From Notolepis coatsorum (lineage: Eukaryota > Chordata > Actinopteri > Aulopiformes > Paralepididae), in contig OZ020589.1 of NCBI GenBank assembly GCA_963971535.1, positions 92,817,182 through 92,881,181 on the forward strand: a stretch of 64,000 nucleotides of DNA, in the 5' to 3' direction. The notes beneath the pieces are model-generated. The model saw only the letters and a list, made by a program, of their open reading frames with translations. It was not told the origin of the DNA and ran no database searches. Numbering within the stretch: position 1 is the first letter of the stretch; every line of letters begins with the position of its first letter. Both the position numbers and the translations under genes were made by a program. This document shows positions 46,701 through 56,799 of this stretch, piece by piece.

Positions 46701-47711
46701 CCTGGTGAACGTTCATAGGGATAATCCACCCTGCTACACAAACATCTCAAAACAAACTGGTCAGACTACATGCTTGACCTTACTCCTAGAACCCACCTCA
46801 CCCCTGCCCACTTTGACAACCTAGGATGGCTTAGAGACGACAGAGTACATCAACATGCAATGGGCCTGGTACCCAGATTCGGCTCAATCAGGGACTAAAC
46901 ATGTTTCGCAATTATGCCAGATCAATGTGGAACGCCCTACCCAAAGCTGTAAAGGAATGTGAATCACTACCCACTTTCAAAACCACTCTCAAAGAACACC
47001 TATACGGGAGACTGCAATTCGAAACTGGCCCCTGTAAATGTCCTAACCCAACCCCCTCCAATGTACAGTAAATTACCAAACATGGTTGTCAATATTCCAA
47101 TGTGCTTGTATACAGTTGTACAGTGTCCACCCACCCCTCCTATACCCAACCTACCCAACCCCCCCACCCCACCCACCCAACCATCTCCAATGTACAGCCC
47201 CCCCCCACCCCACCCCACCTAATGTACGGTTTCATAAATGTATAGATGTAGCAGTACTGTCTGTATGTCATGTATGTGTGTGTGTGTGTGTGTGTAAATG
47301 AATGAACCGAAATATGTAGTTTGCTGATAGATACACAAAATGGGTTTATTTATGTTGATTTAATTTGGTTGTGTTGATGTTTCCATTTTTGCTAAATGCA
47401 TATTCTGTTTGTTTTACACAATAAGTCTATTGGTGTGTTGTGTGTGTGTAAGGGCAGGTGTAGAAGATTTTTTCTTCTTCCCGTTCCTTTCGGCCATGGT
47501 ATTTGGTGAATTATATGTACTGTTGGACTGTGGTAATTCCATGTACGAATAAATAAATGATGATGACGATGTATGTCCTGATGAATTGAAAGGTTATGGG
47601 GGACCCTGATGTAAACAAGACGAAAGTCTTTCTCTGGTCTGCATCCCCTTAACAATTGTGTGTATTGAGCTGTACTGTATTGTACCCATTCTGCAATCTG
47701 TTAATAAAGTT

Positions 47712-47747
<36 letters not shown>

Positions 47748-47755
47748 GTACCCGT
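46701..47755 (+). repeat. CR1/L2-type LINE 3' end with (CAAT)n tail
   Basis: 46900-47020 reads NMFRNYARSMWNALPKAVKE and SLPTFKTTLKEHLYG, the usual last residues of CR1/L2-type reverse transcriptase ORFs. A long C-rich and TG-repeat 3' UTR follows (47040-47330). It ends with TTAATAAAGTTTTCAAT and (CAAT)n at 47715-47750, a typical tail of such LINEs. A fragment of the same UTR is in the RecQ-like intron. Confidence 0.75.
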
Positions 47756-47780
47756 TCTGCACCTGCGTATTGGGGGCCAC

Positions 47781-47965
47781 TATATAATGCATGATTAGGA
47801 GACATGTTGAGACTTGTCTAGGCTGCCTGCACACACACCAGCTTCCTGGGCGGGCGCCTCCCAGAATGCACTACACCTGTACCTTGCCTCCCAGAATACC
47901 TGCACCTTCCTCCATTGTTGTATCAGCGTGTGCTGTATCTCTGCATCGTTAATCGACAATAAAAC
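47781..47965 (+). promoter_or_regulatory. candidate promoter and first leader exon of the transposase/SAM unit
   Basis: TATATAATGC at 47781-47790 lies about 180 bases before a consensus splice donor (CAATAAAAC|GTGAGTAT, donor at 47966). The stretch between could be exon 1 (from about 47810 to 47965), non-coding. The start site is not proven by sequence alone. Confidence 0.45.
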
Positions 47966-49084
47966 GTGAGTATATAGTGCATGATAAAGTCGATGGTGGA
48001 TATTATTCTGTATCTATGATTTCGATTGCAAACGCCAGCGGAGTAGTGCTGTGTTCGTTTTTTACATGGTTATGCGTTTTTACACGTTATGTGTGCCTGC
48101 TGCTAATGTTAGCTGTTAGCTATGTCTGACCTCTGTTGGGTAATGCAACGTTGCCTACCAAACAACGGGACCACTGTGTTTTTTTTTATATTGCTCCTGG
48201 CTGTTCAAACTAATTTTACCGTGTGAAAGAGGGGAAAGTTGGTTCATTTCCACAAACTACCAGTGAAAAAGTGTTGTTCTGAACTGGAGCTATAGTATAG
48301 CCAGCCATTTAGCTACCTGGCTACCTATATAGCTTCAGTTCAGCTAACTAGCTACATGCAGCATTTAGCCAGTGATGGGCAAGCTACTTGGAAAATGTAG
48401 TAAGCTACACTAGTTACTCTCGATTAAATATAGCTCAACTACAATGGAAGCTATCCCCAGATAAATGTAGCAAGCTACACTACAAAAATAGCACACTACT
48501 TTTTTCTTTTTTTTTTTTTACTTTACTTTATGATCAGGTTTCCACCAAACAAATACAGTAGGCAGGCAAAAGAAAGTTCAGTTTGTTTATGAAACAAGCC
48601 CTCGGTCTGGCTTTTTGTCTCATCATTTTAACATGAACTTGTATTATGTACAAAATGTTAATAAAGTATGAGGAAATAACTGTGGAAACGTAATAAATAA
48701 AAGGCCAAATCAATCAAATAAACACTAAAATATATACTCTCTCTATTGGAATGGAGACTTTTCAGCACAGGATAAACTGCCCACTTTATCAACCAAAACT
48801 TCTTCAATATCAGAATTTTAACTAATAATAACTGTCTTACTGAATTTTACTATTATGCTACCATGTCTATACTACCACCAACTATGCTGTCTATACTACA
48901 GTATGTACTCAGAGTATAACACTCAAGCTCGACACTGCTAGACAAACAATACTAATTTATAGACTATTTGTTTCCTGTGCAGTACACCTGAGATTAATCA
49001 CCTCATGCAGTACTGTTTGACATGAATTTATGCGTCGTTCCCTGTGTTTTTTTTCTTTCCTCTTGCCTCCCTCCCTTGTCCTAG
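47966..49084. other. first intron of the transposase/SAM unit, with repeat pieces
   Basis: It contains GC-poor sequence with no gene. 48372-48480 begins CAGTGATGGGCAAGCTACTT, which looks like one end of a hAT-type element, but no matching right end was found. The last part (48957-49084) belongs to a tandemly duplicated unit. Confidence 0.5.
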
Positions 49085-49515
49085 GGCCTGCCTACTGATT
49101 GCCTATGCCTGAATCTTTCCGGCCGACAAGGCGTACAGGACAGTAATCTGCACTGACGTCTCCCCAGATCCATGCACGGATTGCTTCTTGGTTGTATAGG
49201 TAGGCCTATATGCAACACAGATCGTAGTTTATAGACTATATTTGTTTCCTGTGCAGTACACCTGAGATTAATCACCTCATGCAGTACTGTTTGACATGAA
49301 TTTATGCGTCGTTCCCTGTGTTTTTTTTCTGTCCTAGGGCCTGCCTACTGATTGCCTATGCCTGAATCTTTCCGGCCGACAAGGCGTACAGGACAGTAAT
49401 CTGGTACTGACGTCTCCCCAGATCCATGCACGGATTGCTTCTTGGTTGTATAGGTAGGCCTATATGCAACACAGATCGTAGTTTATAGACTATTTGTTTC
49501 CTGTGCAGTACACCT
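48957..49515 (+). repeat. tandem duplication containing a leader exon
   Basis: A unit of about 255-270 bases occurs at 48957-49227 and 49228-49484, with a third partial start at 49485-49515 (GACTATTTGTTTCCTGTGCA type). Each full unit has a splice acceptor (TCCTAG) and a donor (TATAG|GTAGG), giving exon copies 49085-49199 and 49338-49453. The two copies are nearly identical, so the duplication is recent. Confidence 0.88.
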
Positions 49516-49592
49516 GAGATTAGCCTATAGTATACGTTCATAATCTGCATGCAAACTGTAATCTCTCCTTTCTCTGGTTTCCTTTTTTCTAG

Positions 49593-49697
49593 GTCATCAG
49601 AGAGGTCTTTAACATACAGTATCCTGTTCAGTGGCATCTTGTTCAGTGAGGCAGCCAGGCTAACCAGTGTTCAGTGTGAGGCAGATGTAATGATTGG
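49593..49697 (+). other. leader exon directly upstream of the transposase ORF
   Basis: Acceptor CCTTTTTTCTAG at 49592 and donor GATTGG|GTAGGT at 49698 (an alternative at 49702) define a 105-base non-coding exon. The transposase start codon at 49723 lies 25 bases inside the following intron if this donor is used. Confidence 0.55.
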
Positions 49698-49722
49698 GTA
49701 GGTAACTATAGCACGCACAACA

Positions 49723-52383
49723 ATGTTCCACTGTAAATATATTCGATGTCAGCATGTGTCTGAGAGTGTGCATACCTTTGTCCAGCACGCGCAGCTCCAC
49801 AGTAACGCCCCCAATTATCTTTATCAGTGCGGGATACCTGACTGCTCACAGAGGTTCAGAAAACACGCAGCACTGAGATCTCATATATATAGGCTGCATA
49901 GGTGCTACCTGCAAGCTGGTCAGCCGCCTAGACCTCCTAGATCAGCTCTACCACCTGACACATCCTTGAAATGTGTGCTTGAGGCTTGTGCATTTAAGTG
50001 TGACACTTTAGCCTCTCTTATCAAGCATTTGAAGACACACATAAAGGGAGGAATGGAATCGCCATGTCCATTTAGAGGTTGTGATTGCAGGTTCACAAAC
50101 GTAATGACTTTTGCTTCACATATTTCCAGGAAACACAAGGATTCAGTTTTAGATGACTTGGTACTAGACAAGTCTACAGAGTCATTGCCAGAACCCAGTC
50201 AGACGTATTCAGAAGCTGCTGGTGAACATGATGAACCAGAAGTGCCATTAGCTGTGGACGAAACCCTTTTTTTACATAACCTTACACTTTTCTATTTGAA
50301 ATTGCAATCTAAGCTACTCTTACCGGCAAGCACCATACAAACCATTATTGAGGACTTTCAAATTGCTCATGAACTTGGCCTGTCTCATACACTTAACGTT
50401 CTGAGTGAGAAATTGAAGAAACTTGGAATCCCTCAGGCCACTATAAGCAGCATGGTTGATGAAGTGAACAGAGATGATCTACTCACACTTTTTAACAAGG
50501 GAAGACTCAGTACAGATACAAAGAGGAAGTCTGCTTTTAAAGAGTGTTTCAACCATGTTCATCCCGTGCCTTTGCTCTTGGGCAATGATGAAAATGACAA
50601 AGAATGCTTTGCTCAGTATGTACCTATACATGAGACATTGGTGACACTGTTCAAAAACGAGTCTCTACGAGAACAGTATAACATGACACGTTTGCAGCAA
50701 TCTACTGATGCTGTCTATCAGGATGTCAAGGATGGAGAAGGATTTCAAAGTAATCCAATGTTGAAAGCTGACCCTTCCTCACTTGGTTTGATACTGTACC
50801 AAGATGCCTTCGAGGTTGTTAATCCACTGGGCTCAGGGAAGAAAAAGCACAAGGTCTTAGCTGTTTACCTAACCCTGACTGACATCTTGCCTCACAATAG
50901 ATCTTCTATAGATCAAATGCAACTTGTTCTCTTATGTAGGGAGCAGGACTTTAAGTATTTTGGGCTAAAAAAGGTTTTTGCACATCTGATTGAGGACCTC
51001 AAAATCCTGGAGGAGAGAGGTGTAGTCATATCTGATGGCACTGTACTAAAGGGCTCTTTGGTTGCCATTGCAGGAGACAACTTAGGATCCCATTCTATTG
51101 GGGGATTTTTAGAAAACTTCAGTCGATCTAAATATTTTTGTCGCTACTGTCAGGTACAGAGAGAGGATTTTGTGAAGAATCCAGTGTTGTGTGGTGCCAC
51201 AAGAACGGTCCAATCATACACAAGTAATTTGCAAGACCTGGAAACTAGTACCACAGACTCTGTATGCGGTATCAAGTTTGACTCTCCTTTCAACCAGCTT
51301 TCTCATTTCCATGTTTGCCAGCCTGGCCTCCCACCATGTCTAGGCCATGATTTATTTGAGGGAGTCATGGCTTATGACCTTCCTTTATATATTCGCCATT
51401 TAGTCCAGGAGAATCATTTTACTTACCTGCAGTTAAATCGGTGCAAAAACAAGTTCCGATATGAAGGGAACGATGGTAGGGACAAACCAGCAGACCTCTC
51501 TCCCAGCAGTGACAAACTAAGTGGGCATGCAGTTCAAAACTGGTGTTTCCTTAGATTACTCCCTCTCTTGGTGGGTGGCAGGATTAAAGATCCCTGTGAC
51601 AATGAGGTGTGGCAGCTCATTTTGCAGCTGAGAGAGATGGTTGAGCTTATCTGTGCACCAGTCATTACAGAAGGCCAGGTAGCATATCTGAAAGTCATCA
51701 CAGAGGAGTACATATGCAACAGGAAAAGGCTCTTCCCCAATGCCCCCCTGAGGCCAAAGCATCACTATATTGGCCATTATCCAGATCTAATCATCCACTT
51801 TGGCCCACTTATTCGCCTGTGGACTCTGCGGTTTGAAAGCAAACACACTTTTTTCAAACAGTGTGCCAGAAAATTGCACAATTTCAAAAATCTGTGCAAA
51901 ACACTAGCAGAGAGACACCAACTCCTCCAGGCCTACCTGAGTGCGGGAAACTTGTTTCCTCCTGTTATACAGGTAGAGAAGGGGACTGCCTTTTATTTGG
52001 ATGATTACAACAACAAGATCAGGGCATCTGTAGCCAGTTGTCAATTTGAGTCTCAGTCTGCAGTGGCTTGTAACAATGTTACAGTCAAAGGCACAGACTA
52101 CAGAAAGGGGATGTTCATCTTGTTTGGGAACAGTGATGAAGGACTTCACATGGGGAAGATTATGCTGGTCATTGTTGCCCAAAACTCTGTCCACTTTGTC
52201 TCAGAGAAACACATTTGTGTGAAGTTGATTGACATGGGTGTGTACTGTGACTTAGGAGTGGCCCAAGAGGATTACGTGTGCATTAAGCACAAAGATTTAC
52301 TGGACTACTATCCTCTTCCAGCATACAACGTGCACGATCAGATGCTTATTGCGCTCCACCATTCTTTTCCAGGAGCAGTTTAA
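49723..52383 (+). CDS. EnSpm/CACTA-like transposase with N-terminal C2H2 zinc fingers
   Basis: This uninterrupted 886-codon frame starts with four C2H2-type fingers (about residues 4-25, 36-60, 83-108, 116-140, e.g. CGIPDCSQRFRKH). The central part carries the acidic motifs of EnSpm-like transposases: YQDAFEVVNPLG (Asp near 361), AGDNLGSHSIGGFLENFSRS (Asp near 452) followed by a CRYC knuckle, GHDLFEGVMAYDL (near 541-553) and RLWTLRFESKHTFFK (Glu near 705). I infer the catalytic triad lies among these. The protein should bind element ends and cut and join DNA. There is no stop or frameshift. A splice donor (GAC|GTAAGT, 52421) follows the stop codon. Confidence 0.82.
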   Translation: MFHCKYIRCQHVSESVHTFVQHAQLHSNAPNYLYQCGIPDCSQRFRKHAALRSHIYRLHRCYLQAGQPPRPPRSALPPDTSLKCVLEACAFKCDTLASLIKHLKTHIKGGMESPCPFRGCDCRFTNVMTFASHISRKHKDSVLDDLVLDKSTESLPEPSQTYSEAAGEHDEPEVPLAVDETLFLHNLTLFYLKLQSKLLLPASTIQTIIEDFQIAHELGLSHTLNVLSEKLKKLGIPQATISSMVDEVNRDDLLTLFNKGRLSTDTKRKSAFKECFNHVHPVPLLLGNDENDKECFAQYVPIHETLVTLFKNESLREQYNMTRLQQSTDAVYQDVKDGEGFQSNPMLKADPSSLGLILYQDAFEVVNPLGSGKKKHKVLAVYLTLTDILPHNRSSIDQMQLVLLCREQDFKYFGLKKVFAHLIEDLKILEERGVVISDGTVLKGSLVAIAGDNLGSHSIGGFLENFSRSKYFCRYCQVQREDFVKNPVLCGATRTVQSYTSNLQDLETSTTDSVCGIKFDSPFNQLSHFHVCQPGLPPCLGHDLFEGVMAYDLPLYIRHLVQENHFTYLQLNRCKNKFRYEGNDGRDKPADLSPSSDKLSGHAVQNWCFLRLLPLLVGGRIKDPCDNEVWQLILQLREMVELICAPVITEGQVAYLKVITEEYICNRKRLFPNAPLRPKHHYIGHYPDLIIHFGPLIRLWTLRFESKHTFFKQCARKLHNFKNLCKTLAERHQLLQAYLSAGNLFPPVIQVEKGTAFYLDDYNNKIRASVASCQFESQSAVACNNVTVKGTDYRKGMFILFGNSDEGLHMGKIMLVIVAQNSVHFVSEKHICVKLIDMGVYCDLGVAQEDYVCIKHKDLLDYYPLPAYNVHDQMLIALHHSFPGAV

Positions 52384-52586
52384 ACAGGAAAGGGAGGATA
52401 TGACAGACGTGAGGACAGACGTAAGTGGAGCAGGATATCAAGTAACCTTAAGATAGTTGATTTTGTATTGTTGATTGTATAGCGAGCACATGTTGGCAGT
52501 TAACCGCATATAGTGCACTGCAAACAGACAAGTAGGGAATATGCACAAACTGATTCATGATTGACCCTAATCAATGAGACTAGGTA

Positions 52587-55500
52587 ATGGAAGATATAAA
52601 GGAAGCAGTTTGGTCATATTTACCGGGCCTCCCTGATGACTTACTGACCACCCTACTTGAGGATCTTGGAGTGGAGAGTGTCGAAGATCTGGCCTTAATG
52701 GAGAGGGTGGATCTGGTCCGACACCTCAAACCAATCCAGTGTCGGAAGCTGATGGATGGTCTTAAGAAAGGTAAATTCATATTTAGACTTGCGTGACACT
52801 TGGAACTATGCCCTTGGAACATTGGCATAACTGTTTTTGTCCCTTCTAGGGTTAGTAACCCTTAATATGGAGGTGCTCCCTCCCCATCCAATTGCTTCAA
52901 GTTCCCCAACACATCCAATTGCTTCAAGTTCCCCAACAACGAGCTCTGTGAACACTCTGTCCTCTCCGAACACCTCTATGCAATCTCTGTTGTGCAGCCC
53001 CCCAAGCACTCCAAACTCTTCACAGCCTGGCAGCGCATGGCATGTAGACTTTTGTGTCAACTGGAACCGGATGTCAACAGCCATTCAACGTGCAGTGGAA
53101 AAAGAACAGAGACCAAAGCCAGATGAGAGAAGGGCCTTTGTGAACGCTTTGGTGGATCAGATGATGGAGCACGAGCACAACCCAACCAGAACCACGTGCC
53201 TCAGTATCGTCCGAACAATTGTCAGGAGCCATCCTGACACCTTTGCTGACATTAGCAGGGGAGGTGAAATGGTTGGAGACGGATGCCACTCTCTTCTCCA
53301 ACAAGTAAAAACAAGAGTGGAGTATAAAAGCAGGAACAACACTCTGGCTAGACGCTGCAGAGGCAGAGAGGAAAGACGGCCCACTGGCGTGGCAGGAGAG
53401 TCCAGGCTGACGAGAGGTCCTGTTGACCAATACGGGTAGGGGTGGCAAAACAAACGGCGCCAGTGTCCTCTCCATTCACGCTCGCAGCAATTAGGGGTTA
53501 AAGTGGCACTGCCAATGCTCGACTAACTTAGGTTATTTGGATTGAATGTTTAAATTATGTGTAGATTTTTTTTTAATATAATTTCTAGGGCTGTCCCTGA
53601 CTAAGGATTTGGATAGTCGACTATGATTGGCCAAAATGTGCAGTTAGTCGACAAAAATAAAATAAAAAGTAGAATATATATATATATTTATATATATATT
53701 TTTTTTATCATTCCATTTGGGCTGTGGGGGGTGCTTAATGTCTGAAGGCTTCTTGTCCTCTGCAAAAGCATGCAATTGGTCCACTGATGGATACATCTTG
53801 ATATTTGTCTAGTCTAGTGTGTTCATTAGATGGGTGAAATCCTCTTTCAGTGCTTCTGTGCCTGTTTTCGTAGGCAGTTAGCCTCTGGTATGCGTGCCAT
53901 TAGCGTTAGGCCTTTTTTCTTTTGGAAAGAATGATAAAAAAATATATATATTATAATTTTTCTTTTTTTATGTATTCCACTAAGAGGTTGCCTATGATTC
54001 CTTCCTATCCCTAGGTGTGTGAGGTGGGGCCCAGCAAGCTTACCGGACGGGGAGACAGAGGAAACCATGGCGGCTTTGAAAAGGGATCTGCGGAACATCT
54101 ACTCAGGCATGCAATCTACTTTACTTTTGGTGAATTGACACCATGAATAAATATCCCACATTAAGCAAAAAGGCCACTTTAATATTCAGAATGAGTAATA
54201 CAATTAAAGGTTTGCCACTCAATTTCCCAGATGTGGCAACATCAAATCTAATTGTTGTTACTTGGTTTGTATGTCTGTACACAGAGGAAGGGATGGGTGG
54301 GACAGCGAGAGCAGAACTTCTGATGGAGAGGACCTACGTCATCCTGCGGCGTTACTTGAATAAAATGCCTCCACCAACGATGGTGGCGGTCAAAGAAGAA
54401 TGGCCTTTTCTCTTCTCTCAGACGGGGCTTTTCTCCCACTTTGGCCTCCTGACAGACACCGATGTCCTTCAAAAGATCAAAGATGCCCTGTGTCATCGAG
54501 GACGGACCATCCTGCAGTTCTGCCAGAAACTGGACAACCCGAAGATCAGGGATGTTCTGGCCAGATATCATCCAGAGGTTTCGGAGATCAGTGCCTGCAT
54601 CGTCCTGCTCCTTATGGTGTACTTCAAGGAGCCTACGGAGAAACTACTGCTCGAAGTTGATGTACGTTTATTTAAATATTAAAATATTTGAAATGCGAGT
54701 GATTACATTAGGGGCGACTGAAGCTCAGTTGGTAGAGATGGTCGTTCATCGACCGTAGGGTTGGTGGTTTGAATCCTGGCTCTGACTGTCCGCATGTCGG
54801 AAGTGTCCTTGAGCAAGACACTTAACCCCCAAGTTGCTCCAAATGGGCCGAGCTGATGTGTGGTGAGCTGTAGTGCGTGGATTAGCTTATCTTCATCCTT
54901 TCATAATGTTAAATCTGCTATTGTGTGTTACTTTGTTGCAGACCTGTGCCACTGTTGCTGATGTGAATACTGCAGCACTCCCAAGCACCCCCTGTTTGAT
55001 AATTCAAGGTAATAATGTTCAGGGATGAGCTTGTGTTCCTTTGCATCGAGGGGGAAAATCTGACCGAAGGCAGTTTGTGATACGGCACACATATGACGCT
55101 TATAAATAATATCCTGAGCTGGCATGTCTCATGTTCAACTTTGTCAGTGCTGTAAAGTTGAAACCTTTTTAAATCTTAGACAAACAAAACACTTTGCTTT
55201 CATGAAATATTGTAAGCCGTCATTTGAGGCTTTATAAAAGCAGCACAATGAACACAAATCTGTCAGTGCGACCTCATCTTAAATAAGAGACAGCATTGCT
55301 TGTTGTAAGAGAGGCAGAGTTGATTTGGCAAAAATATATATATATATATGCATTTTTCTTTTTAATAATCGAATTTTATTTTCATATTCAAATCCCATGC
55401 CCATCGAACGAAGCTTTGAAGTATTTAAGACAGCCTTAGTTCTGTGTCATGTCCTTGCAGGAATGTATACCTATCCACAACAACGCATGACGGGGTATCT

Positions 55501-56141
55501 GTTCATTTCAGGTGACGCAATGCAGCCTTCTGGATGGATGCTATCCATCGAGGGAGAAGTTGTGATGGGCCCACACCCATTATTTTTGCATGGGGTAGCT
55601 GCTTTATTCACCAGCTACTATGTCTTCAACCTGGAGTATCCTTCCGTTGGATCATCCACACTTGAGTTCATCCAAAGGTATTTTAACACTCTGAACACAT
55701 GATCAATGTCATCAGTAAGACTTATCATGCAAAGACTATCTGGCTATTAAGTCCATGCCTTTCTACAGAGGCCATAAAGTAGATTAAATGCTTTGAGTAT
55801 GAAGCCTGGAACCAACTATGTGAATTGGGACCACACCATCACTTGATGTTGCTGCTATCTTGTTAAGAAATTGACATAATGGTTTAATTCACATTATAGT
55901 ATGGCTTCAAAATTCGGATGAGTAAACATTATGTTAGAGGTACCATGAAAAAACTCAGGTGAGCACCTTGATAAATGCTGAGTCTATTTAAAACTGAAAC
56001 GTATCTTTGCTTATTAACAGGTTCTTCTTGGGCATCAACCCGGAGAAAGGCTCCAGGGCAAAGAAGCGAAGCGCCATCAACCCTCAAGTGACCACCCTTT
56101 TTCGTAAGCTCATAGACTTTGAATGGTCTGCATCTGCATAG
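52587..56141 (+). CDS. SAM-domain protein, seven coding exons, 530 aa
   Basis: Exons: 52587-52770, 52850-53435, 54015-54106, 54285-54661, 54942-55008, 55512-55677, 56021-56141. They add up to 1,593 bases and splice in one frame. Exon 1 reads LPGLPDDLLTTLLEDLGVES and RVDLVRHLKPIQCRKLM, a sterile alpha motif. Exon 2 holds an S/P-rich linker and a region with NALVDQMMEHEHNPTRTTC. Exons 3-4 include GPASLPDGETEE and VAVKEEWPFLFSQTGLFSHF. The last two read ALFTSYYVFNLEYP and FFLGINPEKGS...LIDFEW. This order is that of the fish family often labelled SAM domain-containing protein 3-like. Six introns have GT-AG ends except the third, which is GC-AG. Its job is unknown. Its neighbour suggests a transposon accessory protein. 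Confidence 0.85.
53436..54014. other. second intron of the SAM gene, with a hAT-like end
   Basis: Near 53586 it carries TAGGGCTGTCCCTGACTAAG and AGTCGAC repeats, a hAT-like left terminus without a visible right partner. There is a TA-rich microsatellite near 53670-53700. Confidence 0.45.
54711..54890 (+). mobile_element. tRNA-derived SINE in the fourth SAM intron
   Basis: It has AGCTCAGTTGGTAGAG (A box) at 54722-54737 and GGTTTGAATCC (B box) near 54775-54786, followed by the CCTTGAGCAAGACACTTAAC signature found in several fish SINEs. Another member of the same family lies at 56591. Confidence 0.85.
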
Positions 56142-56490
56142 ACAATCGTCCTTCTCCTGTCGTCCCCTGACGTGAACACCCTTCTTCGTAAGTAAGCTCA
56201 TAAACTTTGGTCTGCAAAGACAATTGTCCTTCTCCTGTCGTCCCCTGACATGAACACCCTTCTTCGGAAGCTCATAGACTTTGAATGGTTTGCAAAGACA
56301 ATTGTCCTTCTCCTGTCGTCCCCTGACGTGAACACCCTTCTTCGGAAGCTCATAGACTTTGAATGGTCTGCATCTGTATAGACAATCGTCCTTCTCCTGT
56401 CGTCCCCTGACGTGAACACCCTTCTTCGGAAGCTCATAGACTTTGAATGGTTTGCAAAGACAATTGTCATGCTCCTGTCGTCCCTGCGCC
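56091..56490 (+). repeat. tandem copies of the end of the last SAM exon
   Basis: The last coding bases (TCGTAAGCTCATAGACTTTG) and the first 3' UTR bases repeat about five times with 80-86 base spacing (near 56101, 56185, 56268, 56344, 56428). The first copy holds the real stop at 56139-56141. Later copies are outside the coding frame. Confidence 0.9.
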
Positions 56491-56590
56491 TCTTGTTATT
56501 TTGAGTGCCTCTTTTGTTCTTTTGAGTGAGTGCATAAAGTGTATTCATTAGTTCCATTTTCGGGTAAGACTTGGAAGTACTAGTTTCATG

Positions 56591-56770
56591 GCGACAGTGG
56601 CTCGGGAGGTAGAGCAGTCGTCTGGCAATCCGGAGATTCCCGCTCCTCCCCGGGCAGCGTGTCGATGTGTCCTTGAGCAAGACACTTAACCCCTACATGC
56701 TCCCGTCGGTGTGTGAATGGGTAAAATGTGCACAAATTGTAAAAAAAAGAAAAAAAACAGCCATTTACCA
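56591..56770 (+). mobile_element. tRNA-derived SINE
   Basis: TGGCTCGGGAGGTAGAGCAG resembles a tRNA A-box region. The CCTTGAGCAAGACACTTAAC signature follows, then an A-rich tail (near 56739-56757). The B box is damaged (GGAGATTCCCGCTCC). It precedes the long satellite array, whose units share its last bases (GGGTAAAATGTGCACAAATT). Confidence 0.75.
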
Positions 56771-56799
56771 TTTTACTTACGAATATTATTACTTTGTCT

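Noticed and set aside
48372-48480. hAT terminus (CAGTGATGGGCAAGC) as a complete element
   Set aside because: No inverted right end and no duplicated 8-mer could be found within the intron, so only one end is noted in the intron description.
53586-53660. hAT element in the second SAM intron
   Set aside because: Only a left-end-like sequence (TAGGGCTGTC) is visible, with no partner end.
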